Below, in pieces: positions 48,601-55,930 of a stretch of 64,000 nucleotides of DNA. The notes under the pieces were generated by a model, which was not told the DNA's origin, ran no database searches, and saw nothing but the letters and a program-made list of their open reading frames with translations. The translations under genes were made by a program, and so were the position numbers. Positions within the stretch are counted from its first letter, which is position 1; each line of letters starts with the position of its first letter. Source of the DNA: Tyto alba (Eukaryota; Chordata; Aves; Strigiformes; Tytonidae); the NCBI RefSeq assembly GCF_018691265.1, contig NW_024881313.1, positions 40,772,512 through 40,836,511 of the forward strand, in the 5' to 3' direction.

Positions 48601-50504
48601 GTCCCTCTCCTTGGGGCTGCTCTCCAGCCACCCCTCGAGGGCCCAGCCTGGGTTTGTGCTGGGGATTGCCCCGACCCACGGGCAGCACCTTGCCCTCGGC
48701 CTTGCTGAACTCCATGAGGTTTGCCTGGGCCCCCCCTCTCCAGCTTATCCAGGCCCCTCGGGATGCCACCCCTGCCCTCCCCCGTGTCCCCCCACCACAC
48801 AGCTCCATGTCATCGGTGAACTCGCTGAGGGTGCATCAATCCCACTGTCAGTGTCCCCAACAAAGACATTAAACAGCACCAGGCCCAACACTGACCCCTG
48901 AGGAACGGCATGTGTCACTGCTCTCCACTTGGACATTGAGCTGTTGACCACAACTCTTTGAGTACAACCAACGTTCAGGACAGATACAAGTTCTGACCTA
49001 GTGGGCACAAGGTTCCCAAGAAGAATGAGGGGATCTAATCCTAGATCAGATTTCTTCCTGTCCAGGAAATCCTAAATTTAGGAAAGGGAATAAGCATGCA
49101 GTTTTTATTTTGATCTCTCTCAAAAGGTAATATTTATATAGATAAACATTTTATACTGAAGCAGTTGTCTTGCATTCCTGCATTTACCCCAGAAACAGCA
49201 CCTGAAAGATAATTGAAAATAGAAGCCTAATACCACTGGAAGCTCTGATGAAGCACTTAGTAACCAAGATTGCTGGGGCACGGTGATCCAGGACTCATGG
49301 TGGAACTCTGCGTTGGCTAATAGCCATCCTGACATGTGAAAGCAGCACCCAGCAAAACTGGAGTCAAAAAGTAGAGCTGTTACTTGCAACCATATCAACA
49401 AAGATCAACAGAACAGAGTCCACTTGCTTGGGTCTTGCAGAAGTTTCGTATTTCTACAGAACAAAAGATCTGAAAATAAAACTATCATCGTTGACAGTTA
49501 CAAGAACTCATAGGAAGCAGTGAAGAATCAGGAAAGCAATGCCTCGATTGCTGCTCACAACCTTGAAGAGTCATAGTCATGAGAAGCAATCTCACAGGCT
49601 TTCAGTACAATAAAACAACCACTCTGATAACCTTTTAGCTGTAGACATGAAAGAAGTCTGTCTTATCCTCAGCAATGCTCAAAGAAAAATTTACATCTGT
49701 ATCAACACAGGCAGAGCTTTTCTGAAAGCAAAGGAGTATGTCATCACACAGGATTTATTTTGACCAAGAGACAAGACACTTAGAATTGAAATCTTGAAGA
49801 AAAAAATCTGTATATGCATACACATGTGTCTGTACACAAATCTGATCACAAAAGTTCTCAACTCCAGTAGTAACAATGCCTCACGGGAAACTATTAAGAG
49901 GCCCATTTAACATTTCTGAGAGTGAAATTATATTCAGTTGCAACTCATATCCAAATTAGAGTCCAGTAAAGAATTCACAAGAACACACAACGCATGCGTG
50001 CCAAGGCAAGGGCTGAAAAAGCAGAGTACAAGCTTAAGGCAGAACAGAATAGGCAAGTATGGGGAGAAAGATCAACCTTCCTTCTCCCCATTTTTAATTC
50101 ATGGTTTTGGAGTCCACCATCAGATGTTGGGGGATTACTTTATTTATTGTTTTACTTCACTTATTCAATTAGTTTTTGTTATTTACTTATTAAACCACAT
50201 GAAGATACTTCTTCCCTATCTTTTTTGTCCCACAAAGAGATGACAAAAATCTATTAAGTTTTAAAAAAAGACCTTCTGGGATAGCCCACAAGACAGGGAA
50301 ACATGGGCACGTTCATGGCATTGCTACGAAAACCCCACAAATCAGCAGCACCCCATGACAACACGTACTCTGTGTGACTTACCAGCAGGCCAGAATACAG
50401 AGACCAGTAAAGAGGATGATGGGGATGGGGTAGGAAGCACACAACAGCCCGTGGTTGTAGAACGCCCGCGATATCCTCTCGCGCAGTTTTTCAGTCAGGG
50501 TCAT
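6366..50504 (-). CDS. SCAP: SCAP, SREBP cleavage-activating protein, complete coding region in 22 exons
   Basis: ER cholesterol sensor that binds SREBP and carries it to the Golgi in COPII vesicles; INSIG and sterol hold it back. The 22 coding exons total 3945 nt, giving 1314 residues plus stop with every phase matching. Human SCAP is 1279 residues. Layout: TM1 near residues 19-41; luminal loop 1 to about 280, with N263 (NCT) and Y234; sterol-sensing domain TM2-TM6 about 280-446; the COPII-binding motif MELADL at 447-452; TM7 about 522-535; luminal loop 7 with N590 and N660; TM8 about 731-752; cytosolic WD40 domain to the end, which binds SREBP. Y298, L315, D428 and D443, residues needed for sterol control in mammals, are all present at the same numbers. 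One intron uses a GC donor. Exon 1 (non-coding) and the promoter are not seen. Confidence 0.97.
6725..7518 (+). mobile_element. CR1 LINE fragment, + orientation
   Basis: 5'-truncated CR1: the end of the reverse-transcriptase ORF (translation contains [17 protein letters not shown] text) and the 3' UTR ending near GGATTCTAC. It lies antisense in the SCAP intron 6612-7648. CpG-rich and GC-rich subfamily. The ORF is broken. Confidence 0.9.
7649..7855 (-). CDS. SCAP: SCAP coding exon 21 (WD40)
   Basis: Residues 1165-1233: [40 protein letters not shown] and [20 protein letters not shown]. Two WD dipeptides are visible. Donor GTCGGC at 7648. Confidence 0.96.
8689..8721. repeat. (CTC)n microsatellite
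   Basis: About ten CTC/TCC triplets in the SCAP intron 7856-8975. The rest of that intron is unique GC-rich sequence. Confidence 0.9.
8976..9056 (-). CDS. SCAP: SCAP coding exon 20 (WD40)
   Basis: Residues 1138-1164, exactly 27 codons: [20 protein letters not shown] then TAVYIDQ. Donor GTAAAG at 8975. Confidence 0.95.
9128..9366 (+). mobile_element. CR1 LINE 3' fragment, + orientation
   Basis: A different CR1 subfamily from the one at 6725: GAGGTTGGGGATTAGGAAAATAT-like start after a G-run, then GATTTAAAAGCCGCGTGGAT, GGACTCGATGAGCTGAAGGG and end CAGTGATTCTGTG. It is in the SCAP intron 9057-9542. Confidence 0.8.
9543..9709 (-). CDS. SCAP: SCAP coding exon 19 (WD40)
   Basis: Residues 1082-1137: a short variable start, then [20 protein letters not shown] and [20 protein letters not shown]. 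Donor GTAGGG at 9542. Confidence 0.95.
10253..10335 (-). CDS. SCAP: SCAP coding exon 18 (WD40)
   Basis: Residues 1054-1082: [20 protein letters not shown] then LNHLQFR. Donor GTAAGC at 10252. Confidence 0.95.
10844..10929 (-). CDS. SCAP: SCAP coding exon 17 (WD40)
   Basis: Residues 1026-1054: [20 protein letters not shown] then TALVFLNN. Donor GTGAGG at 10843; acceptor CAG above 10929. Confidence 0.94.
11450..13541. repeat. Satellite-like tandem array, two monomer lengths
   Basis: Thirteen copies of CTGACCAGCA start at 11614, 11764, 11930, 12081, 12247, 12413, 12564, 12729, 12881, 13032, 13199, 13365 and 13531. Spacings are about 151 or about 166 bp. The long form has ATTTTACCTCATTTCATGG between CCTGTTC and CTGACCA where the short form has CGTGA. 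Monomers differ by a few per cent otherwise. The array fills most of the SCAP intron 10930-13640 and stops 100 bp from exon 16. Minus-strand ORFs in it are chance. Confidence 0.95.
13641..14205 (-). CDS. SCAP: SCAP coding exon 16 (WD40 insert region)
   Basis: Residues 837-1025, 565 nt: a Ser/Glu-rich start, [34 protein letters not shown], a Gly/Ala/Arg-rich GC-rich stretch, and [23 protein letters not shown]. Donor GTGAGG at 13640. The satellite array ends about 100 bp downstream in the following intron. Confidence 0.95.
14363..14478 (-). CDS. SCAP: SCAP coding exon 15 (first WD repeat)
   Basis: Residues 799-837: [20 protein letters not shown] then [18 protein letters not shown]. It opens the cytosolic WD40 domain. 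Donor GTAAGC at 14362. Confidence 0.95.
14479..16201 (-). other. SCAP introns 14479-15268 and 15471-16201
   Basis: Two introns flanking the TM8 exon. A 17-A run near 14797 and a 19-T run near 15641 are the only features seen. Introns 9710-10252, 10336-10843, 16397-17064 and 18777-19229 also hold only unique sequence. Confidence 0.6.
15269..15470 (-). CDS. SCAP: SCAP coding exon 14 (TM8)
   Basis: Residues 731-798: [20 protein letters not shown] (TM8), [10 protein letters not shown], and cytosolic [23 protein letters not shown]. Donor GTAGGT at 15268. Confidence 0.96.
16202..16396 (-). CDS. SCAP: SCAP coding exon 13 (loop 7)
   Basis: Residues 666-731: [20 protein letters not shown], a variable part, and [10 protein letters not shown]. 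Acceptor CAG above 16396 closes the GC-AG intron; donor GTAAAA at 16201. Confidence 0.95.
17065..17498 (-). CDS. SCAP: SCAP coding exon 12 (TM7, luminal loop 7)
   Basis: Residues 522-666: [20 protein letters not shown] (TM7), a variable luminal segment with sequon N590-Q-T, then [20 protein letters not shown] with Y659 and sequon N660-I-T. These match human Y640 and N641, so about 19 extra residues lie between the two sequons. The donor is GC (AG|GCAAGT at 17064), not GT. Confidence 0.95.
18048..18070. promoter_or_regulatory. Perfect 10-bp inverted repeat with 3-bp spacer
   Basis: GGTGTAACCG, CTG, CGGTTACACC in the SCAP intron 17499-18557. Both arms match fully. It could be a dimeric factor site or a chance or transposon-end palindrome; function unknown. 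Confidence 0.5.
18195..18282 (+). mobile_element. CR1 LINE 3' tail, + orientation
   Basis: Short CR1 end with GGGTTGGAACTAGATAATCT, TCCCTTCCAACCCAAACC and GGATTCTCTG. It is in the SCAP intron 17499-18557. Confidence 0.8.
18558..18776 (-). CDS. SCAP: SCAP coding exon 11 (loop 6)
   Basis: Residues 449-521: [19 protein letters not shown], then [20 protein letters not shown] and [15 protein letters not shown] completes the MELADL motif that binds Sec23/24. Donor GTACGG at 18557. Confidence 0.95.
19230..19328 (-). CDS. SCAP: SCAP coding exon 10 (TM5-TM6)
   Basis: Residues 416-448: [20 protein letters not shown] then [14 protein letters not shown]428 and D443 are present. The exon ends after Met-Glu of the COPII motif MELADL. 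Donor GTAAGG at 19229. Confidence 0.96.
19329..23361 (-). other. SCAP intron, mostly unique
   Basis: Intron between coding exons 9 and 10 (19329-23994). Apart from the CR1 at its right end I see no gene, RNA or clear repeat. Confidence 0.6.
23362..23818 (-). mobile_element. CR1 LINE fragment, - orientation
   Basis: Starts with the reverse-complement tail AGAATCACAGCCTGG and carries the 3' UTR and ORF end of the same GC-rich CR1 subfamily as the copies at 6725, 41142, 45785 and 48222. It has the same orientation as SCAP and ends about 180 bp from coding exon 9. Confidence 0.9.
23995..24089 (-). CDS. SCAP: SCAP coding exon 9 (TM5)
   Basis: Residues 384-415: [20 protein letters not shown] then [12 protein letters not shown]. 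Donor GTGAGC at 23994. Confidence 0.95.
24987..25099 (-). CDS. SCAP: SCAP coding exon 8 (TM4)
   Basis: Residues 346-384: [20 protein letters not shown] then [17 protein letters not shown], part of the sterol-sensing domain. Acceptor TAG at 25101-25100 side, donor GTATGC at 24986. Confidence 0.95.
25100..29659 (-). other. SCAP intron, AT-rich, nothing recognised
   Basis: 4.6-kb intron between coding exons 7 and 8. A short A-run near 25585 and an A-run near 26636 are the only simple repeats. Short ORFs in it have no recognisable content. The shorter introns 24090-24986, 29787-30477, 30651-31619 and 31726-33175 likewise hold nothing I can name. Confidence 0.6.
29660..29786 (-). CDS. SCAP: SCAP coding exon 7 (TM3)
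   Basis: Residues 304-346: [20 protein letters not shown] then [21 protein letters not shown]315 is present. Acceptor CAG above 29786, donor GTATGT at 29659. Confidence 0.96.
30478..30650 (-). CDS. SCAP: SCAP coding exon 6 (end of loop 1, TM2)
   Basis: Residues 246-304: glycosylation sequon N263-C-T in [11 protein letters not shown], then [20 protein letters not shown] and [12 protein letters not shown], which is TM2 and starts the sterol-sensing domain. Y298 is present. Donor GTAGGT at 30477. Confidence 0.96.
31620..31725 (-). CDS. SCAP: SCAP coding exon 5 (loop 1, Tyr234)
   Basis: Residues 211-246: [20 protein letters not shown] then [15 protein letters not shown]. The Tyr in VVSY is residue 234, which in mammals contacts loop 7 to keep SCAP in the export-competent form. 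Donor GTGAGG at 31619. Confidence 0.95.
33176..33396 (-). CDS. SCAP: SCAP coding exon 4 (loop 1)
   Basis: Residues 137-211: [40 protein letters not shown] and [15 protein letters not shown]. Donor GTGAGA at 33175; acceptor CAG above 33396. Confidence 0.96.
34012..34046. other. GC-rich hairpin in an AT-rich SCAP intron
   Basis: GGGAAGCGC at 34012-34020 pairs with GCGCTTCCC at 34038-34046 over a 17-nt loop. It sits in a short CpG-bearing patch (about 33960-34200) that differs from the AT-rich intron around it. It may belong to an unrecognised mobile element. Confidence 0.45.
35590..36810 (+). mobile_element. Old, diverged CR1-like LINE
   Basis: Scattered blocks resemble CR1 ORF2 in + orientation: a segment like the CR1 finger of text around GTGCATTCTGGGTTTACAAA, a later one around CATTAATCAATCACTTCATA, and the end TTCCACACCTCTCTGCCTAG followed by GATTCTGACTGG. 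It is full of stops and indels. Identification is by pattern memory only. Confidence 0.5.
37055..37212 (-). CDS. SCAP: SCAP coding exon 3 (loop 1)
   Basis: Residues 85-137: [20 protein letters not shown], then [20 protein letters not shown] and [12 protein letters not shown]. Donor GTAATT at 37054; acceptor CAG above 37212. Confidence 0.95.
38069..38147. repeat. (CAAAA)n A-rich simple repeat
   Basis: About 80 bp of AAAAC/CAAAA units in the SCAP intron 37213-39053. The rest of that intron is unique and AT-rich. Confidence 0.9.
39054..39183 (-). CDS. SCAP: SCAP coding exon 2 (luminal loop 1)
   Basis: Residues 41-84: [20 protein letters not shown] and KDYSPP onward to RPDW. Donor GTGAGT at 39053, acceptor TAG just above 39183. 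This is the first part of loop 1, the cholesterol-binding luminal domain. Confidence 0.95.
40840..41141. other. CpG-rich block next to a CR1
   Basis: About 300 bp with many CpG and GC-rich words (for example CTACGGCCAGAGAGGCCGAA, CTCCCGAGTGCGCGGCC) in an AT-rich 11-kb intron. It does not look like CR1 and stops where the CR1 begins. Possibly a small CpG island, or 5' sequence carried with the insertion. Confidence 0.45.
41142..41792 (+). mobile_element. CR1 LINE fragment, + orientation
   Basis: GC-rich subfamily copy that ends with TTAGATGGTCTTTAAGGTCC, CCAACCCAAACCATTC and ACATTCTAC. Its 5' break at about 41142 abuts a CpG-rich block that is not CR1. It lies in the SCAP intron 39184-50382. 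Confidence 0.9.
45497..45580. repeat. Possible old amniote interspersed repeat
   Basis: Contains TGCTGGGTCAGACCAAGGAT followed by CCATCC, a phrase I recognise as recurring in reptile and bird genomes (form: tactgggtcagaccaatggtcc). Family not identified. Confidence 0.35.
45785..45968 (-). mobile_element. CR1 LINE 3' fragment, - orientation
   Basis: Begins CATAGAATCCTAGAATG (reverse complement of the CR1 terminal repeat) and continues through TTCAGGTTGGAAGGGCC into the CR1 3' UTR, stopping near CCAGCACC. Confidence 0.9.
46770..47700 (-). mobile_element. CR1 LINE fragment, - orientation, older subfamily
   Basis: Contains GGATGGAGCCTCCACCACCT, CTTCTCTTCTCCAGGCTGAA and AGCACTCCAGGTGTGGGCTC, all well-known CR1 phrases in reverse orientation. 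Less GC-rich and more diverged than the neighbours; the right end is uncertain. Confidence 0.8.
48222..49020 (-). mobile_element. CR1 LINE fragment with RT remnants, - orientation
   Basis: On the - strand the ORF fragments read [21 protein letters not shown] and [11 protein letters not shown]-like text, the fingers-palm part and end of CR1 reverse transcriptase, followed by 3' UTR. Frames are broken. The element is truncated at both ends. Confidence 0.9.
50383..50504 (-). CDS. SCAP: SCAP coding exon 1 (start codon, TM1)
   Basis: Residues 1-41, starting [20 protein letters not shown] and ending CILAC. The ATG at 50504-50502 has A at -3. It matches the known vertebrate start. A hydrophobic segment from about residue 19 forms TM1. 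Donor GTAAGT follows at 50382; the last codon is split TG|T. Confidence 0.96.
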
Positions 50505-50599
50505 CCTCAACTGTCGTCACCTAGTTGCCATCCCGGAATACATCAGGGGGTCAGGCAATTCCAGCATGTGCAACACTTCAGCAAAGGCACTGAATCCAG
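50505..50599 (-). other. SCAP: SCAP 5' UTR part of the first coding exon
   Basis: The acceptor TTTCTAG ends at 50600, giving 95 nt of 5' UTR before the ATG. Only this acceptor with a pyrimidine tract is close upstream. The more 5' non-coding exon is not found in the window. Confidence 0.7.
50517..50567 (-). promoter_or_regulatory. Upstream ORF in the SCAP 5' UTR
   Basis: A 16-codon reading frame MLELPDPLMYSGMATR with stop TGA at 50519-50517, 12 nt before the SCAP ATG. It holds three in-frame ATGs (50567, 50543, 50531). The first two have C at -3; the third has G at -3 and G at +4, a strong context, and encodes only MATR. It could reduce SCAP translation. Not shown to be used. Confidence 0.5.
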
Positions 50600-52596
50600 C
50601 TAGAAATCGGAGAGAAAAAAACTCATGAGAAAAATCAATACAAGGAAAACAAATATTACCGACTTGTTTTAGAAAGACTCCCAGCATTGCACCGCCTCAG
50701 AAGAAAGGGGAGAAACAGAAACCCCACACCAAGAACTTGGTAGGAGCCTACAGGCAATTTGATCAAATGACTGGGTTTTGCCTAGGGGAAGGAAGGCAGG
50801 AAACAGGAGCAGAGAGCCAACATGGGCTGAACAGACGTCAGGCCCCGCTGCCATGAGCTGCTGGTCAGGGAGGACACGCAGAAGCGGAGCTAGGAACCAA
50901 ACTGTCTGAAAGGAAGGAAGAAAAGGAGCTTAGCAGTAAAAGAATTAAGCAGTACTCCGAGGAGATGCCAAAATGCCAATTAGAAAAGAAGGATTGAGGC
51001 TAGCTGTCGTGCAGCGTGGTCTAAAGGGAAGTGCTCTTGGACACAGACTGAAGCACTTTCAGTGCTTTAGCTATTAGCAAACCACCAGTAGCAAGAGAAG
51101 AGACCAGAACAGGCTTTATGGCTCAGACAATCTAAAGAAAGTTAGTTTTGCATGAGGGAGGGAAGTATAAGCAGCCACAGTTTGGAAGACTAAGAGTACA
51201 CCACACAGTAAAATAAACTAGTGCCGGTATTTCTCGTCAAAACATACTTTGACTTGGCTGTACGACTTACGACCAGGCTGTTCACCGAGTGCAAACCGAA
51301 TTGCAGGTGGCAGAAGTGGTCACCTTAAGCTTGCAATTCGATTAACAAAGTATAAAAAATGCAATATAAAAAGCCCTAAGTAAAGGTTGAGATAATACAC
51401 TAAAACAAAGCACAAACCACATTTCTAGGAAAGATAGAGCAGAAGAAACCTACCCTCTAACCTTTTTTTAAATCTCAGGCTAAATGCAAAGCATGTGGTT
51501 CACAACACTTCTGAGAAATCAAAGGTTTGAATGCAAGACAGGTTTTTTTTCATACAGTTCAAAGCTACCATTATCCAAGATTTTTTATATTTTTATCTGG
51601 GAGGAAATAAATACATTTTTCCTGGCTTTTCCAGAATAAGACTGAGACAATAAAAGACCCAAAGCATATGAAATAAGTCATTTTGTCCACAGGAAAACAC
51701 CATTAATGATTGCACCAGAGAATTCAATACAAGACCTGAACCCAGGCTACCCATTAAAACCAGCTGGTGATTTGACATTTTGAACAACTCCCCCTCACCA
51801 TCCAAAATGTAGAGAATAGTAGAGAAGGTACGACAGGTTCACACAGGCAAGAAATCCATTCAGGGTTTTTATACATATCTGGCTTAGGAATTCTGCAAAC
51901 CCAAATATTTAGAAGCTGAGGGAGGTATCACAGGTGCTGGTTTTCTATATTCCTTCCTAAGCATCCACTTTCAGCTATATGGCAGAGAGTGTATGAGGGA
52001 AGACAAACCCTTAGCACGGCCATTACACTTTTAATTTCAGATGAAATTCTATTTAGTGCCCACAAGACTAGTTTACAACAATTTCCCTATTTTTTACCCC
52101 TCAGTAATGCAACTAAAAATAAATCAGATTTTTAGCAACAGAAGCACCAGCCTAATGACCAAATGGAAAACCTGGATAAATATTTTTGCTCATACCTTTT
52201 AGCAAGGCACTACATCCTTCCATAACAATCAACATCTCTTTCTTAGTCGTAGGCAATTTCAGCTTCCCTGCAGTCCAGCACCAGTGTGAATGTTCTGGGA
52301 TTTTGGGAGAGGGGAGGGATGAGAAGTGTGCTCCTGCTGCCTGGAGACCTTGCAACGCAAGGGGTGAGGCTAACAAGCCAGCCAAAACCCTACACACCGC
52401 ATTCGTGCACAACAGAGAGGTTTTGTCTTACAGTCACACAGAGAACCTAAAATATGGTACTCCTCCAAGGAACAGATGTACGGCATATAGGAATACGTTT
52501 AGAAATTGTAGAGATTACATCAGAAAAAGCTCAGGTTTTAACCTTTGGCTTGTTTCGGTCCAGTAGCAAATACGACCTGTTTAAATCAAGTCCAAG

Positions 52597-52740
52597 GCAA
52601 ATGTAAAAAAAACACAAAAACAAACAAACAAAAACCAAACAAAACAAAAACCACACAAACATATATATATATATATATATATGTGTGTGTATATATACAC
52701 ACACAAAATTGTTTTTAAACAAAATTGTTTTTAAAGGTGC
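52597..52740. repeat. A-rich, (AT)n and (GT)n/(AC)n composite simple repeat
   Basis: A CAAA-rich run, then about eleven AT units (52661-52682), then a 24-bp perfect palindrome of GT-TATA-AC (52682-52705), then two tandem copies of AAAATTGTTTTTAAAC. Confidence 0.9.
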
Positions 52741-53402
52741 ACTGAAATCACTAGAAACATGGCTTTCTATTCTAGGTCTCAGAAGTGAGTAGAGAAGCAA
52801 ATTTTAATTTAAAATTTCAATGACAAAGCCCTCTTCCAGAGCTGTTCACAGAGCAGGAGATAATGCAGAAAATCCCTGTGTACACAAGCCTACTACTCAG
52901 AACATGCCACGGAAAACAATAATAAATAAATAGCTTTTGAATATATGGCAGTAACCAAACTCAAAAACCACACTCCGTGTTAACAGAATTGGAAAGGAGG
53001 TTGCAAGTAAGTATGTTGGAACTGAAAAATTCAGGGCTTCATCTCGCTGGTGATTTTTCTCAGCATGAGTCTTGCTAAAGCACGTTATGTTGGGGCTCAC
53101 AGGGACAGATCATATCCCTAATCTAAGGGCAGAAGACAAAAAGCAAACATGAAATAATCCTTAAAACCAAAACCAACACTGAGCACACTACAAAACCCGG
53201 TTTTCAGCAGGCAGGTGCCATGGCTGTCCCATCGTAAAAGATCTGATCCCTTGGGACAGGACACAAACTAACCTGATTGTCCAGCCTAAGCAAGCAGAGA
53301 GGGGGGAAAAAATTACCATGCTTCATATCAGCCCCATTTACAATAAAGTTTATGAATGCTGCAAGTGCAAGAATTGAAATTAGGAGAAAAGCTTCAAGCA
53401 CC

Positions 53403-53462
53403 AGAAGGCAGCTGGACTAGATGATCGCTGTAGGTCCCTTCCAACTGAAATGTTCTATTCCA
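53403..53462 (+). mobile_element. CR1 LINE 3' tail, + orientation
   Basis: Short end fragment: CTGGACTAGATGATCGCTGT, AGGTCCCTTCCAACTGAAAT and GTTCTATTC. Confidence 0.75.
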
Positions 53463-55769
53463 ACCTGTGATAGAAGTGGCAAAAACCCCCCAAGTTTAGA
53501 CTACTTAAAAATTTGACTGGATATGCATAGCATACACAACATAAAGCATAGGTCAAACATGAAGAAAAACTCCTGTCCCTGCGAGATGGCATCACCACGG
53601 CTCTCTGACCAGCCTCACCTTCCAACAGCAATTTTGGTTATTAGCATTGCACTGGGAACTGCTTCTATAAATGCAAAGAGGAAAAATTCTTCATGTTTGC
53701 TTGCTTCACCTGATGTGAAATATCAGCATTCATTAAGAAGAAAACATTAAGCATTCCAGAGCTAATATTTGCTTATTAGTTTTTTGGGGGTTGCATATTG
53801 AATTCTGAAATCTTTATTAACTGTATGCTACAATGCTCATAAAAGTTAAAAGCAGGAACCACTCCTATTCAAAGCAATGTGTGCAAACAAAGATTAGCTA
53901 ACTCAAAATAAACCCTCCGATTTTAGGACAAATGTTAAAAGAGAATCCATTCAGAGCATTTCTTTCCTTTTGCATGACTGCAAATCCAAGACAAAGTTGG
54001 ACTGGAAACAAGAGGAGTTTCAGGGTGTTTCCTTAACTTTGTAATACAAGACATTGCATTTCTGGTTCACTTCAGGTACCTGAGACAGATACACAGTGAA
54101 GTTCAGAGATAGATCACAGGAAACAAAAGCAAACAGCAGGCTTGAAAGAGCAAGGTTTGGCTTTTAAAGTCTCTTAATTTCCAAATTAAGCAATTGCTTA
54201 GGCTCTCTAGTCCTTCCTTCCATTTACAGAGGTGTAAATCTTTATTATTGCCAGGATTACACAAATTCAGCTGTACACGAGTGTGACTCCAGTTAAGATG
54301 CCTTCCCCTCCCCACACACACATCCAGTTCCAAGGTTTCACGTAGTCACGGCACTTCCCACGGTAACTATTACCCAGGGGCTGGCTGGGGGAGCGTGGGG
54401 TGGACACCCTGCACCGAGGTTACTCACCCACACCTCCAGAAACAGATTTTTCAGTGTAGCCTTGCAAATGTTTCCTATGAGATGCAACACAATGCTAAGG
54501 CCACAAATCTGTTACAAGCTGGAAATTCAGCACTGCAGCCAGAAAACAGAGTTCAGGGGATAACAAATCCGCAACATCTGGGCGGTTACAGAAGAGTGAA
54601 TTAACCTACCTTATAAGCTGAATCTTTTCCCCCATTCCTGTGTTACACAGAGGAGAAAACGCAACTGCTGAAACAATCCGATTGCCGGAGTCTAACCAGT
54701 AACTTGCTGCCAAGCACAGCAGATTACACCGTGTGTGGGGCTAAGTACACTTCCCAGTCCGGGTGTTACAGACAGGCGTGCTCACCTCGGCTCAGCCGGG
54801 CACGCACACCACAGCTCAGCTGCTGAGAAGGTCCTGAACTACCTCCTGAAAATCCCGACAGCCTTGATGGGGTAGCAGGAGCCAGGTGAAGGGGACACAC
54901 CAGAGCCGGGGTCCCCCACTGCCGCCCCACGTCCCTCATGTCCCAGCCCACGGGAGCTGTGCCATCTCCCCCAGGCAGTTTCAGGCCTGGCTCTTGAGCC
55001 ACACAGGTCAGAAAACCACAGTGCTCCTCAGCTGGAATGCTGTTTCCCTCTGAAGCAATTTCCCTCACCCACAGACAGGAAGGGAAATATGACCAAAAAC
55101 TGATTTTTTTTCTGACACCACACTGTAAACCACATCTTTGTACTTTTTGGGGTGTACTACACCCTCTGACACACACACACTTGCAGGTGAGTTTCCCGAG
55201 TAGCCAGAAACTCTTCTCATACCTAATGCTGCAACTCCAGAAAAAGGGTTTCTACCATCTCGTGAAGAAAAAGCAATCATTTATTTGCTATTCATTCACA
55301 ACACGAGACAGGCAGAGAGCATATCAAATGCACACAACACTCTTAAAGCCCCAAGGCCCTTGTTTTCCAAGCTGATCCTTATCCTGATTAGAAAGTGTGT
55401 TATGTTATATACCACTTAATCCATAATATGCACCATGCTGACTACTATAAAAAAAACAAAGCAACTTTTCAACTGGAATTAAGCACCAGCGCTTAACGGC
55501 ACTGCTCCTTGCCTCACCAGCCTTCCCTGCTGTCCCCCCAGTATACGCCAGCACAGCAGCTCTTTACCCAAATCCCTCATGAAATTGGGTTCTGGCTCGC
55601 CATAACTTCTGGCTAGCTGACAGGTCGGGCTCTTCTATACCCCACCTGCCCGAGAGTAGAACAGATGATTCATTTCTACTCCCAAAGCTTCCCTCTGATG
55701 AGGAGCTCGTGATGGCCAGCGCTGCGCCAGGCAACGAAGCTGCGCTGAAGCGGAACCCAGATGATTTTG

Positions 55770-55930
55770 CAGACACGGCAGCACGTGGAGGTCGGCAGGG
55801 AGCTCCGGAGATCGCCCAGGCTGACCTGGGCAGGTTGGTCAGGGCTGTGCCCAGCCAGGTTTTGAGTATCTCCACTGACGGACTCCACAGCCTGGAGTTC
55901 AGTGTTTGAGCACTGGAAAGGAGCAGGCAC
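55770..55930 (-). mobile_element. CR1 LINE fragment, - orientation
   Basis: Contains GGTTTTGAGTATCTCCACTG and ACGGACTCCACAGCC, then GTTCAGTGTTTGAGCACTGG, the reverse-oriented CR1 segment also seen in better form at 46800. Confidence 0.65.

Larger units (their letters stand above)
39184..50382 (-). other. SCAP 11-kb intron after coding exon 1
   Basis: AT-rich intron with four CR1 fragments (41142, 45785, 46770, 48222), a T-run at 39237-39264, a (CA)n run near 43780, the CpG block at 40840 and a possible old repeat at 45497. No nested gene was recognised. Confidence 0.8.

Noticed and set aside
48251..49008. Reverse-transcriptase gene
   Set aside because: The CR1 reading frame is truncated at both ends and frame-broken, so it is a dead LINE fragment, not a working gene.
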